Assembly: GCF_022458865.1 (NCBI RefSeq) | Contig: NZ_JAJNMU010000011.1 | Coordinates: 62,001-126,000, forward strand | Length of the DNA stretch: 64,000 nucleotides | Source: Paenibacillus periandrae | GTDB taxonomy: Bacteria > Bacillota > Bacilli > Paenibacillales > NBRC-103111 | Direction of reading: 5' to 3' | Shown here: one piece after another, positions 42,642 through 50,731 of the stretch | How the letters are laid out: each line of letters begins with the position of its first letter | How positions within the stretch are numbered: the first letter of the stretch is position 1 | Notes under the pieces: model-generated | Told to the model about the DNA's origin: nothing | What the model saw: the letters and a program-made list of their open reading frames with translations, nothing else | Databases searched by the model: none | Position numbers and translations under genes: made by a program

Positions 42642-42890
42642 ATGTCAAGTGCCAATAACGCAGCAATCGTTGAAATTTCCCAAACTGCTAACAAATTCAG
42701 ATCATCCATTGTTTTACAGTATGAGAACAAGTACATCGATGTTAAAAGTATTCTGGGATTGTTCACGACTTTGTTGACTAGCAGTGATTATGATCTGCAT
42801 GTGCACGGTCCTGACGCGGAAGATGCTAAGAAAGCTATGGCAGAAGTGTTCGCTAAGCATAACTTGCAAATTAACAGTATCCAAGAATAA
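42642..42890 (+). CDS. HPr-like protein without the phosphorylatable histidine
   Basis: 82 residues from ATG 42642 (GGAGGG upstream). The body aligns with HPr/Crh: QTANKF with QTASKY, VKSILGLF with LKSIMGVM, DAEDAKKAMAEVF with the last helix. The HPr His15 position corresponds to N5, and the first beta strand before it is missing. The Ser46 position of HPr is kept as S36 in VKSILG. It therefore cannot act as a normal phosphocarrier but might, like Crh, take part in regulation, or be a degenerate paralogue. It has its own terminator and precedes ylaN. Confidence 0.72.
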   Translation: MSSANNAAIVEISQTANKFRSSIVLQYENKYIDVKSILGLFTTLLTSSDYDLHVHGPDAEDAKKAMAEVFAKHNLQINSIQE

Positions 42891-42893
42891 TGG

Positions 42894-42931
42894 TAAAAAG
42901 CACTTCCATCTTAGGATGGAGCTGCTTTTTT
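42894..42931 (+). terminator. Intrinsic terminator
   Basis: AAAAAGCACTTCCATC pairs with GATGGAGCTGCTTTTTT (one mismatch) around a TTAG loop. Confidence 0.85.
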
Positions 42932-42984
42932 CTTTTAATTGCTCCATTTTGGACGATTATCAGAGAAGATGATGGACGACTCTC

Positions 42985-43013
42985 TTGTGTATTGGGACAT
43001 TTTCGACTAATAT
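42985..43013 (+). promoter_or_regulatory. Probable ylaN promoter
   Basis: TTGTGT (42985-42990), 17-base spacer, TAATAT (43008-43013), with a leader of about 30 bases. Confidence 0.4.
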
Positions 43014-43046
43014 TAAGCTATGAAGTTCGTTCAGGGGGGAAGCTCG

Positions 43047-43334
43047 ATGTCATCATCCGATTTGTTACTCAGCCTATCACAGAAAGCATTTCTTCTTCTT
43101 CAAGAGGATGCTGATAAAATCGAAAAGCTCATCGAAGTACAGATGGAGAATTTGACCACGCGCAAATGCCCTTTGTATGAAGAGGTGTTAGATACTCAGA
43201 TGTACGGCTTGTCAAGGGAAATTGATTTTGCCATTCGTGCTGAACTGGTTTCAGAAATAACGGGGAAGCAAATTTTGATCAAGCTGGAAAGAAATTTGGC
43301 GGAACTGTACGAGGCATTAAGCAGAAAAGAGTAG
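43047..43334 (+). CDS. ylaN: YlaN family protein
   Basis: 95 residues from ATG 43047 after a G-rich AGGGGGGAAG site. The words MENLTTRKCPLYEEVLDTQM and GLSREIDFAIR are nearly identical to Bacillus YlaN (DUF1507). YlaN is a small iron-binding protein reported to modulate Fur in Firmicutes. In Bacillus it is next to ftsW; here ftsW is about 3 kb downstream on the other strand, a conserved but rearranged neighbourhood. The single Cys in KCPLYEE is retained. Confidence 0.93.
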   Translation: MSSSDLLLSLSQKAFLLLQEDADKIEKLIEVQMENLTTRKCPLYEEVLDTQMYGLSREIDFAIRAELVSEITGKQILIKLERNLAELYEALSRKE

Positions 43335-43365
43335 CCTTCTTATACAGAAGGTTACTCTTTTTTTT
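43325..43365 (+). terminator. Strong terminator overlapping ylaN stop
   Basis: AAAAGAGTAGCCTTCT (43325-43340) pairs over 16 positions (one G-U) with AGAAGGTTACTCTTTT, loop TATAC, then further Ts. The stop codon lies in the stem. Confidence 0.88.
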
Positions 43366-43407
43366 GAAATTACTGCCATACAGCAGACTGGCAGATATAT
43401 GTAAATT

Positions 43408-44454
43408 TTATACAAGGAAAAATGCGATGCCCAGTATACAATAAACGACTAACAGAAGCACGCCCTCATACCAGTTAGTTGACCCGTCCTGGGAAATCGA
43501 TTTAGCGATAATCGCCGCAACTCCAATGGCAACGAGCTCGAATGTGGTGAACACAATGTCCATGGTTTTGCCAAAAAACAGGGAAATGAGCACTAGCACA
43601 GGGGCTACAAACAGGGCAATTTGCAAGGAGCTGCCGACAGCGATTTCTACAGCGGCCCCAATCTTGTTCTTGCGAGCAAGCATGACAGCTGCGCTATGCT
43701 CGGCGGCGTTACCGATAATCGCAATAACGAAGGCACCGACAAATAGTTCAGACAATCCAAATTGATGCGTGAAGACTTCCAGCGTTCCGACAAGCCACTC
43801 GCTCTGTACAGCAACCATTGCTGTTGCCAGAACCAGAAAGAAGATCGATAGTCCTTTGGACCACGCAGGCTCACCATGCTCAACAGCTTCATCGGCAAGC
43901 TCATTCTTGTGGGTAACCATCGAAAAATACAGCCAGAGCAAGTAAGCAGCTATCAACACAACTGCGACCGTGATGCTGAGGGTGGACATTTTCAAAGTTG
44001 TCAGGGAGCTTGCAAAAGCAGCTGGTACAAACAAGGCGATCACAGCCAGCAGCATCAAGGAACCATTATGACTCGCAAGCTTAATATTGAAGTTCTGTTC
44101 CTTGTACTTCAGTCCTCCGATTAACAGGCTAAGTCCGAGAACCAGCAGCAGATTGCCGATAATAGAACCGGTAATGCTTGCTTTGACAATCTCGAATTTA
44201 CCTTCCTTGACCAGAAAAAAGGCAATGATTAGTTCCGCTGCGTTTCCAAAAGTGGCATTTAAAAAACCACCAACCCGTTCTCCTGCATAGTGCGCCACGC
44301 TTTCTGTAGCTTTACCGAGAAATCCCGCAACAAAGATGATAGCGATACAAGAAAGTGCAAGCTGCACGGCAGAAGGGAATATCCCTGAATAATGGGATAC
44401 TGCGCTTAATAAAAAGCTCGCAATCAGCCCAATGCTAAACAAATGACGCTTCAT
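43408..44454 (-). CDS. Ca2+/H+ exchanger (CaCA family)
   Basis: 348 residues, about eleven membrane spans. Both CaCA repeats are visible: NATFGNAAELIIAFFLVKEG (alpha-1) and IAIIGNAAEHSAAVMLARKN (alpha-2), with the ion-binding Glu of GNAAE in each. It resembles Bacillus YfkE/ChaA and exports cytosolic calcium in exchange for protons. Start supported by AAGGGGGG. A calcium-pump gene is also present at the end of the window, but far away. Confidence 0.92.
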   Translation of the reverse strand: MKRHLFSIGLIASFLLSAVSHYSGIFPSAVQLALSCIAIIFVAGFLGKATESVAHYAGERVGGFLNATFGNAAELIIAFFLVKEGKFEIVKASITGSIIGNLLLVLGLSLLIGGLKYKEQNFNIKLASHNGSLMLLAVIALFVPAAFASSLTTLKMSTLSITVAVVLIAAYLLWLYFSMVTHKNELADEAVEHGEPAWSKGLSIFFLVLATAMVAVQSEWLVGTLEVFTHQFGLSELFVGAFVIAIIGNAAEHSAAVMLARKNKIGAAVEIAVGSSLQIALFVAPVLVLISLFFGKTMDIVFTTFELVAIGVAAIIAKSISQDGSTNWYEGVLLLVVYCILGIAFFLV

Positions 44455-44647
44455 GTTGATCCCCCCTTGTCTAAAGTATACCTGTTAACAATAAAACCTA
44501 TTCTACTATACCCATTTAAAGGAATTCCGTAAACATAGCAACGTATAGGAACAGTGTGCAAAATAAGCCGAAGTTTGTCCGATTAAAGTTGCTTTCCCTA
44601 TGGGAAGTCATTACAATATGAATATAACCCACTAAGGAGTGATCCAT

Positions 44648-45031
44648 ATGTCCGAAGAAATACAAACAGGTATTATCCGCATTTCAGATGATGTTGTTTC
44701 AACAATCGCAGGCTTAGCTGCGTTGGAAACTTCCGGGATCGCTGCGATGTCGGGAGGCATTTCTGAAGGGTTAGCTAAAAGACTGAGTGGTAAAAATGTG
44801 CAAAGAGGTGTCTCGGTCGAAGTAGGTCAAGTAGAGGCTGCCATCGATTTACGTGTCATAGTGAATTATGGCTCCAAGATTCAAGAAGTATGTAGCGAGC
44901 TTCAGCAGAACGTTCGTGATGCCGTTGAAAACATGACAGGATTATCCGTTGTCGAAGTTAATGTGAAGGTTGAAGGGGTTGCTTTCCGCGAGGAAGAAGT
45001 ACATGTGGAAGAAGCACTTCGGGTGAAGTAA
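44648..45031 (+). CDS. Asp23/Gls24 family envelope stress protein
   Basis: 127 residues from ATG 44648 (AAGGAGTG at 44634-44640). Family words: GIIRISDDVVSTIAGLAALE, GVSVEVGQVEAAIDLRVIVN, YGSKIQEVCSELQQNV and VNVKVEGVAF. Members are soluble, abundant, often membrane-tethered through a partner and linked to envelope stress; the partner AmaP-like gene is not adjacent. Acidic throughout, with an E-rich C-terminus. Confidence 0.92.
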   Translation: MSEEIQTGIIRISDDVVSTIAGLAALETSGIAAMSGGISEGLAKRLSGKNVQRGVSVEVGQVEAAIDLRVIVNYGSKIQEVCSELQQNVRDAVENMTGLSVVEVNVKVEGVAFREEEVHVEEALRVK

Positions 45032-45066
45032 TCAAATCGATCACTGGACTGGCATAGAAGCCGCAC

Positions 45067-45105
45067 AAAAAGAGAGCCCTTGCACGAATCTAGGCTCTCT
45101 TTTTT
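45067..45105. terminator. Bidirectional terminator
   Basis: AAAAAGAGAGCC pairs with GGCTCTCTTTTT between the Asp23 gene and the end of ftsW, whose last codons lie in the right arm. Confidence 0.85.
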
Positions 45106-46259
45106 GTTTCCTTTTCCGGTTTATTATATTCTCGGGATATACTAAGTAGAATGCCGAGGCTGATGAGCGTAACCAGCATGGATGAGCCTCCATAGCTGAT
45201 TAAAGGCAAAGTAACACCTGTCAAAGGAATACTTCCCGTAACACCACCCAGATTGATAAGTGCTTGTATGGCAATCATGCCGATAATTCCAACCCCTGCC
45301 AACGTTCCAAATAGTTCATTACAACGAATGGCAATCAGCAGGCCTCTCCAGAGAAATGCCAAATAAATGAGAATAAACAGCGAGCTTCCAATAAAACCAA
45401 GCTCTTCACCAATTATCGAGAATATAAAGTCATTATGCGCTTCAGGAAGATAATGCAGCTTTTGAATGCCTTGACCGAAGCCTGCACCGGAAATACCGCC
45501 GTGACCGAAGGCGTATAAAGATTGTACAATCTGATAGCCGGTATCAAGTGGGTCTGCAAAGGGGTCCATAAAAGAAGTAAACCTGTCCAAAAGATAGCTT
45601 TGACCGCTTAATTTGGTTTTAATAACATAAATTGCAATACCGATCGACAGCACAAATGCACCAGCAGCGCCTAACAAAAAGATATGCTTTAAATTGGCTC
45701 CTCCGGCTATAATCACGATGGAAGCGCAGAGAACAAGAATCATTGTCGAGCCGCGGTCGGGTTGGAGAAGGATTAAGGCTGATACAAAGCCGACAATTGT
45801 CAACGCAGGAAGCAACCCTTTTTTGAAGCTGCGAAATTTATCCTCTTTTTTGCTGATTAACGCAGCCAAATAAAGAATGACTCCCAGCTTGGCAAATTCG
45901 GCCGGCTGTATCCCGAAACCGGCAATAACGAACCAGCTTCTAGCGCCGTTTACTTTATTTCCGAAAATAGGGACCAGCACCAGCATAATAACGACTACGA
46001 TGAAGGCTGGGGCAATCCATTTTTTCAAAACATTATAATTAATATTCATACAAAAAAACATGGCTACCGTGCCCAATGCAATCGCGGCTGCCTGGCGGAT
46101 CGCCAAATACGACGGATCATTGAGCATAGTAGCCGTAACGGAATCATAACGCGAGTAGGCCATGCTGGCACTAAAAACCATGGCTAGTCCGAAGCATACT
46201 AAGGAAAAGGCTAAAAAAAGCAACAGAAAATCCGGTGTTCCTCTTCGCTGGGAAGTCAT
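45090..46259 (-). CDS. ftsW: SEDS-family cell division protein FtsW
   Basis: 389 residues with about ten membrane spans. SEDS signatures: QPAEFAKLGVILYLAALISK, LLQPDRGSTMIL (catalytic Asp), PEAHNDFIFSIIGEELGFIG and GVTLPLISYGGSSML. It polymerises lipid II glycan strands at the division site with a class B PBP. RodA and SpoVE are close relatives; the ylaN proximity favours FtsW. It lies 13 bases after yugN on the same strand, and its own ribosome binding site is weak, so it is likely coupled to yugN. Confidence 0.88.
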   Translation of the reverse strand: MTSQRRGTPDFLLLFLAFSLVCFGLAMVFSASMAYSRYDSVTATMLNDPSYLAIRQAAAIALGTVAMFFCMNINYNVLKKWIAPAFIVVVIMLVLVPIFGNKVNGARSWFVIAGFGIQPAEFAKLGVILYLAALISKKEDKFRSFKKGLLPALTIVGFVSALILLQPDRGSTMILVLCASIVIIAGGANLKHIFLLGAAGAFVLSIGIAIYVIKTKLSGQSYLLDRFTSFMDPFADPLDTGYQIVQSLYAFGHGGISGAGFGQGIQKLHYLPEAHNDFIFSIIGEELGFIGSSLFILIYLAFLWRGLLIAIRCNELFGTLAGVGIIGMIAIQALINLGGVTGSIPLTGVTLPLISYGGSSMLVTLISLGILLSISREYNKPEKETKKRA

Positions 46260-46272
46260 GAGGCCCTGCCCA

Positions 46273-46620
46273 TTACAAGGACAATTCGGTTTTTAGCTGT
46301 GTAAGCTTTTGTGTTGCAATTTTCATAATGCTATCCGGTACCGGGGATTGATAATCCAGACCGTGCGGGAATGTAGCTCTTCCAATATAAATATGCTCTA
46401 TGTAAAGAATGGCATAGGGGGATTCGAGCTTGCCGGATTCTGTGCGTGTATTGATTCGCAGAAAATATTCGCTTTGATCTGTCTTGTCAACCAGCTTCAA
46501 ATCATAAGTAGCGCGCGTATATTCCCACTGCCAGCGAACAAAACCTAATTTGGATGAAACCTCATCTAAATGAGCCAAATCGCTTTTAAGTCCTAATAAA
46601 CCGTTTTTTTCAATAATCAT
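46273..46620 (-). CDS. YugN-like protein
   Basis: 115 residues. MIIEKNGLLGLKSDLAHLDE, RWQWEYTRATYDLKL and YFLRINTRTESGKLE, GRATFPHGLDY are typical of the YugN family. The fold is known, the function is not. A TAGGAGG site precedes the ATG. It is upstream of ftsW in the same direction. Confidence 0.88.
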   Translation of the reverse strand: MIIEKNGLLGLKSDLAHLDEVSSKLGFVRWQWEYTRATYDLKLVDKTDQSEYFLRINTRTESGKLESPYAILYIEHIYIGRATFPHGLDYQSPVPDSIMKIATQKLTQLKTELSL

Positions 46621-46824
46621 TGTAAAGTCCTCCTAAAAGTTTTTCGCAGAAAAACGATCTCTATAATCCTTTATTCATGATAGTATGTTTCCCAAACTTG
46701 TGCAAGCCTATTGCTACTTGTGAAGGTTTCATGACAATAAAATTTGAAGTTCTTGTGACACATAGATGAAAGCTGTTGGCTTTTTTGTTAAAATAGGTAC
46801 ATCCTAACAAACCGGAGGTATCAG

Positions 46825-47991
46825 ATGATGGAATCTTTATTGCAAGCTATAGATCTTATCGTTCCCCAGATGATCAGCTGGCGGCGTTATTTGCATCAGC
46901 ATCCGGAGTTGTCCTATCATGAACGGGAGACAGCGGCCTTTGTGGCACGGCACTTGGAGCAGTGGGGACTCAATGTACGCACAAATGTCGGTGGGCATGG
47001 TGTCGTAGCTCGGTTAAAGGGAAATGGCAATGGTCCTACAGTGGCCCTGCGTGCGGATATGGATGCCCTGCCTATTCAGGATGAGAAGACCTGTGAATAC
47101 GCATCAAAACATAAAGGTATTATGCATGCCTGTGGACATGATGCGCATACTTCTACTTTATTGGGTGTGGCCAAGGCCATGTCAGAAAATCAAGAGGTGC
47201 TGAAAGGTGACGTTGTTTTCATATTTCAGCATGCGGAAGAACAAAGTCCCGGCGGCGCAATTAATATGATCAAGGAAGGTGCATTGGACGGAGTTGATTA
47301 TGTGTATGGAATTCATCTGTGGACACCATTTCCTGTGGGTACTGCGTATTCCAAACCGGGTCCCATGATGGCCGCGGCCGACGAATTTGAAATTGTGGTA
47401 AAAGGCAAGGGTGGTCATGGAGGGCTTCCGCATCAAACGATCGACAGTATCGTCATCGCTTCGCAGGTTGTCGTAAATTTACAAACCATTGTAAGCCGCA
47501 GCGTGAGTCCAACCGAGCCCTGTGTTGTTTCTGTAGGCTCTTTTCATAGTGGAAGCAGCTTTAATGTTATTGCCGAGTCGGCCGCTTTGAATGGAACCGT
47601 GAGGACTTATGATCCTGAACTACGTCTGGATGTAAAAGACAGGATGGAGCGGATTGTCGGACAAACCTGTGAGATGTATGGGGCGGAATACAGCTTTGAT
47701 TATAAAATGGGCTATCCGCCGGTTGTCAACGATGAGGGTGAGGCGAGCCGGTTTTTGCGGGCCGGAGAAAAGGTTGTTCCTGTGAAACCTTCACCACTTA
47801 TTATGGCTGGAGAAGATTTTGCTTATTACTTACACGAGCGTAAGGGCTGCTTTATGTTTGTGGGGGCGGGCAATCCTGAACAAGGAATTGTTCATCCGCA
47901 TCATCACCCTAAATTTGATATTGATGAAAGCTCGATGAGAGACGCGGCGCGTTTATTTATTGCCATGGTTATGGACTGCCAGAATGGATAG
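46825..47991 (+). CDS. M20 family amidohydrolase
   Basis: 388 residues of the M20D carboxypeptidase/amidohydrolase type. Metal ligands: Cys and His in HACGHDAHTSTLLG, Glu pair in FQHAEEQSPGG, His in GIHLWTPFPVG and the C-terminal HPHHHPKFDIDE. The dimerisation domain is inserted at about 180-300 (VVKGKGGHGGLPHQTIDS). Family members deacylate N-acyl amino acids, N-acetyl-diaminopimelate or hippurate; the exact substrate is unclear. CGGAGGT precedes the double ATG. Confidence 0.9.
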   Translation: MMESLLQAIDLIVPQMISWRRYLHQHPELSYHERETAAFVARHLEQWGLNVRTNVGGHGVVARLKGNGNGPTVALRADMDALPIQDEKTCEYASKHKGIMHACGHDAHTSTLLGVAKAMSENQEVLKGDVVFIFQHAEEQSPGGAINMIKEGALDGVDYVYGIHLWTPFPVGTAYSKPGPMMAAADEFEIVVKGKGGHGGLPHQTIDSIVIASQVVVNLQTIVSRSVSPTEPCVVSVGSFHSGSSFNVIAESAALNGTVRTYDPELRLDVKDRMERIVGQTCEMYGAEYSFDYKMGYPPVVNDEGEASRFLRAGEKVVPVKPSPLIMAGEDFAYYLHERKGCFMFVGAGNPEQGIVHPHHHPKFDIDESSMRDAARLFIAMVMDCQNG

Positions 47992-48102
47992 AGGTTAATC
48001 GAATGGGAACGGACAGTTCGGGGAAATCTATGTCTGCGGCAAAAGCACGGTTATTTTGTTTGAACCGGCTTGCGTCAGACTATACTCCGGGAGGAAATTC
48101 GC

Positions 48103-48540
48103 ATGGGTGCATCACTAATCAAGGATATCATGACAAAGCAATTTGCTACGGTCACTCTAAAAGATAACGTATATGAGGTTGCCGTAAAGATGAAGCAGGA
48201 GGACACGGGATTCATACCTGTCGTTGAAGGAACCAAATTAATTGGTGTCATTACCGACCGGGATATCGTCATTCGTGGTCTGGCCGAGAAAAAAGAAGGC
48301 TCAGCAGCAGTTGAAAACGTGATGAGCAGCACGCAAATTACAAGTGCAACTCCTCAAACCACAATCGACGAGGCTGCCAAGCTGATGGCCAAACAGCAAA
48401 TTCGCCGGTTACCTGTTGTGGACAACGGAAAGCTGGTCGGGATCGTATCGATTGGTGACCTTGCAGTAAGAGACAAATTCGCGGATGAAGCTGGCGAAGC
48501 TTTAAACCAGATTTCTGAAAAAGAAAAAGTGAAGATCTAA
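48103..48540 (+). CDS. Two-CBS-domain protein
   Basis: 145 residues from ATG 48103 (GGGAGGAA upstream) consisting of two CBS motifs: IKDIMTKQFATVTLKDNVYE to DRDIVIRGLAE, and VMSSTQITSATPQTTIDEAA to SIGDLAVRDKF. CBS pairs bind adenine nucleotides and act as energy sensors. It is YhcV-like, without the ACT domain of AcuB, so it is not a relocated acuB. Monocistronic, with its own terminator. Confidence 0.9.
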   Translation: MGASLIKDIMTKQFATVTLKDNVYEVAVKMKQEDTGFIPVVEGTKLIGVITDRDIVIRGLAEKKEGSAAVENVMSSTQITSATPQTTIDEAAKLMAKQQIRRLPVVDNGKLVGIVSIGDLAVRDKFADEAGEALNQISEKEKVKI

Positions 48541-48580
48541 TTTAATTTCTGCTATTATCCTGCATGTAGTGAATATTTAA

Positions 48581-48615
48581 GTTCTCCCTGAACATTATGG
48601 GGGAACGTTTTTTTT
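48581..48615 (+). terminator. Intrinsic terminator
   Basis: GTTCTCCC (48581-48588) pairs with GGGGGAAC (48599-48606), then G and eight Ts. Confidence 0.85.
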
Positions 48616-48616
48616 G

Positions 48617-48657
48617 TTGTAATGTTAACGTGTGCAATGTATAATAAACGTGTGCAA
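48617..48657 (+). promoter_or_regulatory. Promoter with two direct operator-like repeats
   Basis: TTGTAA (48617-48622), 17-base spacer, TATAAT (48640-48645). The spacer starts with TGTTAACGTGTGCA (48623-48636). A second copy, AAACGTGTGCAA (48646-48657), follows the -10 box directly, 20 bases from the first. The first copy is identical over 14 bases to the word in the LacI-cluster promoter at 9700-9713. Confidence 0.55.
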
Positions 48658-48710
48658 GAAAATGCTTACAATTATTCTTTTTAATTTAAATGAGAGGCAG
48701 GGAAATACGA

Positions 48711-49877
48711 ATGGATAAAGTACGCATCGGTATTATCGGTGTAGGCAACATGGGAAAAAGCCATATCGATTACTTGACCAAAGGCCAAGTAAATGGCGCC
48801 GAGTTGACCGCCATTGTGGATACAGACCCAACCCGACTCGAATGGGTTAGAACCCATCATGGCAATGCAAATATTCAATTGTTCGATAATGCGGAGGCAT
48901 TTTTCGCATCCAAAGCATTCGATGCTGTAATAGTAGCAACTCCACACTATGACCATCCGACATCTGCTATTCAAACACTTGCTCATGGTTACCACGTTCT
49001 GGTCGAAAAACCGGCAGGCGTATACACGAAGCAAGTTCGTGAAATGAACGAGGCTGCGGCTAAATCCGATAAGGCATTTGGCATTATGTTCAATCAGCGT
49101 ACGAATCCTCTATATCAAAAGCTGAGAGATTTAATTACTTCTGGTGAACTTGGTCAAGTTCGTCGTACGAACTGGATTATTACCAATTGGTACCGCTCCC
49201 AGAGCTATTATGATTCAGGCGGCTGGCGCGCTACCTGGGCTGGAGAAGGCGGCGGTGTTCTGATCAATCAGGATCCGCATCAGCTGGACTTGTGGCAGTG
49301 GACTATAGATATGATGCCGAAGCGCGTAAGAGCATTTTGCGGCTTTGGTAAATACCGTAACATTGAGGTTGAAGATGATGTAACGGCGTACGTGGAATAT
49401 GAGAATGGCGCTACAGGGCTGTTCGTAACAACGACAGGTGAAGCACCAGGAACAAACCGTTACGAAGTTAGTGGCGACAACGGTAAAATCGTGATCGAAG
49501 ATGACAAGCTGACCTTCTGGCGCCTGCGTCAATCCGAGCCTGACTTTAACCGCGAATTTAAAGGTGGCTTCGGTTCTCCTGAATGCTGGAAATGTGAAGT
49601 TCCTGTAATCGGAGCTCCAGGACCACAGCATAAAGGTATTACACAAAACTTTGTTGACCATATCCTAAAAGGAACCAAGCTGTTGGCTCCTGGTGAAGAG
49701 GGTATTAAAGGCTTGACACTATCCAATGCCATGCACTTGTCGTCATGGACTGACAATTGGGTAGATCTGCCAATCAATGAAGACCTGTATTATGAGAAGC
49801 TGCAGGAACGTATTAAAAACTCTACTTTGGTTAAAGAAACCAAAGAGCTGCAATTGGACGTAAAAGGTACGCATTAA
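48711..49877 (+). CDS. Gfo/Idh/MocA family oxidoreductase
   Basis: 388 residues from ATG 48711 (GAGGCAGGGA upstream). The N-terminal Rossmann domain has GIIGVGNMGKSH and the EKPAGVY word (Lys of the E-K-P triad). The C-terminal alpha/beta domain includes RRTNWIITNWYRSQSYYDSG and GGGVLINQDPHQLDLWQW, where Asp/His match the family catalytic pair. It probably oxidises or epimerises a sugar or inositol-type polyol with NAD(P). It stands alone, with an operator arrangement shared with the LacI cluster, which hints at a sugar-acid substrate. Confidence 0.88.
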   Translation: MDKVRIGIIGVGNMGKSHIDYLTKGQVNGAELTAIVDTDPTRLEWVRTHHGNANIQLFDNAEAFFASKAFDAVIVATPHYDHPTSAIQTLAHGYHVLVEKPAGVYTKQVREMNEAAAKSDKAFGIMFNQRTNPLYQKLRDLITSGELGQVRRTNWIITNWYRSQSYYDSGGWRATWAGEGGGVLINQDPHQLDLWQWTIDMMPKRVRAFCGFGKYRNIEVEDDVTAYVEYENGATGLFVTTTGEAPGTNRYEVSGDNGKIVIEDDKLTFWRLRQSEPDFNREFKGGFGSPECWKCEVPVIGAPGPQHKGITQNFVDHILKGTKLLAPGEEGIKGLTLSNAMHLSSWTDNWVDLPINEDLYYEKLQERIKNSTLVKETKELQLDVKGTH

Positions 49878-49901
49878 TCTACGATCTATACTTTCAATAA
49901 C

Positions 49902-49944
49902 AAAAGGTGACTGGTGGGATTGCTCCCGCCTGGTCACCTTTTTT
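49902..49944. terminator. Bidirectional terminator
   Basis: AAAAGGTGAC pairs with GTCACCTTTT, with an inner GGTGGG/CCCGCC extension, between the oxidoreductase and thermonuclease genes. Confidence 0.85.
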
Positions 49945-50452
49945 CAAACGCTGCCTCGTAATTTTGCCATAAGCCTTTTTGTTTTTGGCGTGCCTCCTCC
50001 TGAGCCTTTTTGAACAAGTCCACATACTTCACGTTAGGTGGAAAGGTTGCTATCCGTGCGTAGCCCTCGCTTACCAGCGTACGATTGAACAACTCGTCCT
50101 CAATCCACACATAGGCAAGCAGACGGTCGTACTGATCCTTGCGATCCACATCCCATTCCAACTCTACTGTTTTTTTATCCAGTCGTTTCTTCGTATAGCT
50201 TGAGGCTTCTTCTCCATAAAACATGACTGGTGTGTTCGGTTTTTTCGTCTCCGGCGTATCGATGCCTATCAGTCTTACCTTTTCTTTTTTGCCGTTTAGT
50301 TGAATCTCCAGTGTATCGCCATCCACCACGCGTTCGATTTTAACTTGCTGACGATTTTGCTTGGAGGAGGCCGCTTGCTCTTGCTGCTGGCATCCTGTGA
50401 TGAGGATAAAAAAACAAAGTAATAAAGCCAGTATGATTGATCGTTGTCTCAT
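49934..50452 (-). CDS. Thermonuclease-family lipoprotein
   Basis: 172 residues. The N-terminus is a lipoprotein signal (LALLLCFFILITGCQQQ, lipobox ITGC) followed by a short linker and a staphylococcal-nuclease fold: VVDGDTLEIQ, VRLIGIDTPE (Arg), GEEASSYTKKRL (Glu) and YDRLLAYVW (Arg). It would hydrolyse DNA or RNA with calcium outside the membrane. It is similar to Bacillus YncB. The start region has a GGGGGAC site. Confidence 0.9.
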   Translation of the reverse strand: MRQRSIILALLLCFFILITGCQQQEQAASSKQNRQQVKIERVVDGDTLEIQLNGKKEKVRLIGIDTPETKKPNTPVMFYGEEASSYTKKRLDKKTVELEWDVDRKDQYDRLLAYVWIEDELFNRTLVSEGYARIATFPPNVKYVDLFKKAQEEARQKQKGLWQNYEAAFEKR

Positions 50453-50594
50453 GAGTCCCCCTATGCAGCTCGTATTTATTTAATTCCGCTCCGTTCCTCA
50501 TTGTAGAACCTGAAGAAATGGCTTGTAAAGAGAAACAATGTTTATTTTACTCCCTTTATTTTCATACTAGAGGAGATGGGCTTTGGAAACGAAA

Positions 50595-50720
50595 GCCAAA
50601 TGGACGTAAAACCGATGGAAATATTCCTGTAAAAAGCCAAGCAGATACTTATGAAGCAGGCTTTCTTGCGGAAAGCCCAGTAGATGCTTACGAAGTGGGC
50701 TTTCCGAAGGAAAGCCCTTA
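50595..50720 (+). repeat. Tandem ~39-base hairpin repeats before the XPB gene
   Basis: Two clear units of about 39 bases begin with GCCAAGCAGATACTTATGAA (50636) and GCCCAGTAGATGCTTACGAA (50675); a degenerate unit precedes them. The first forms GGCTTTC/GAAAGCC (50659-50665 with 50671-50677). The last forms GGGCTTTCC-GAA-GGAAAGCCC (50697-50717), a perfect 9-pair stem ending three bases before the AGGAGG of the helicase gene. The frame through them encodes YEAGFLAESP-like repeats but looks incidental. Confidence 0.65.
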
Positions 50721-50731
50721 GGAGGGACCAC

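Noticed and set aside
48103..48540. CBS-domain protein as the missing AcuB
   Set aside because: It has only two CBS motifs and no ACT domain, and it is far from the acu locus; YhcV-like is the better match.
50595..50720. Short tandem repeats considered as a CRISPR array
   Set aside because: The units are contiguous, without unique spacers, and there are no cas genes. The same applies to 59718-59994.
50518..50721. Open frame encoding YEAGFLAESP-like repeats before the XPB gene
   Set aside because: No ribosome binding site. The frame stays open because the 39-base repeat length is divisible by three, and the opposite strand is equally open; the repeats look like structured RNA/DNA rather than a protein.
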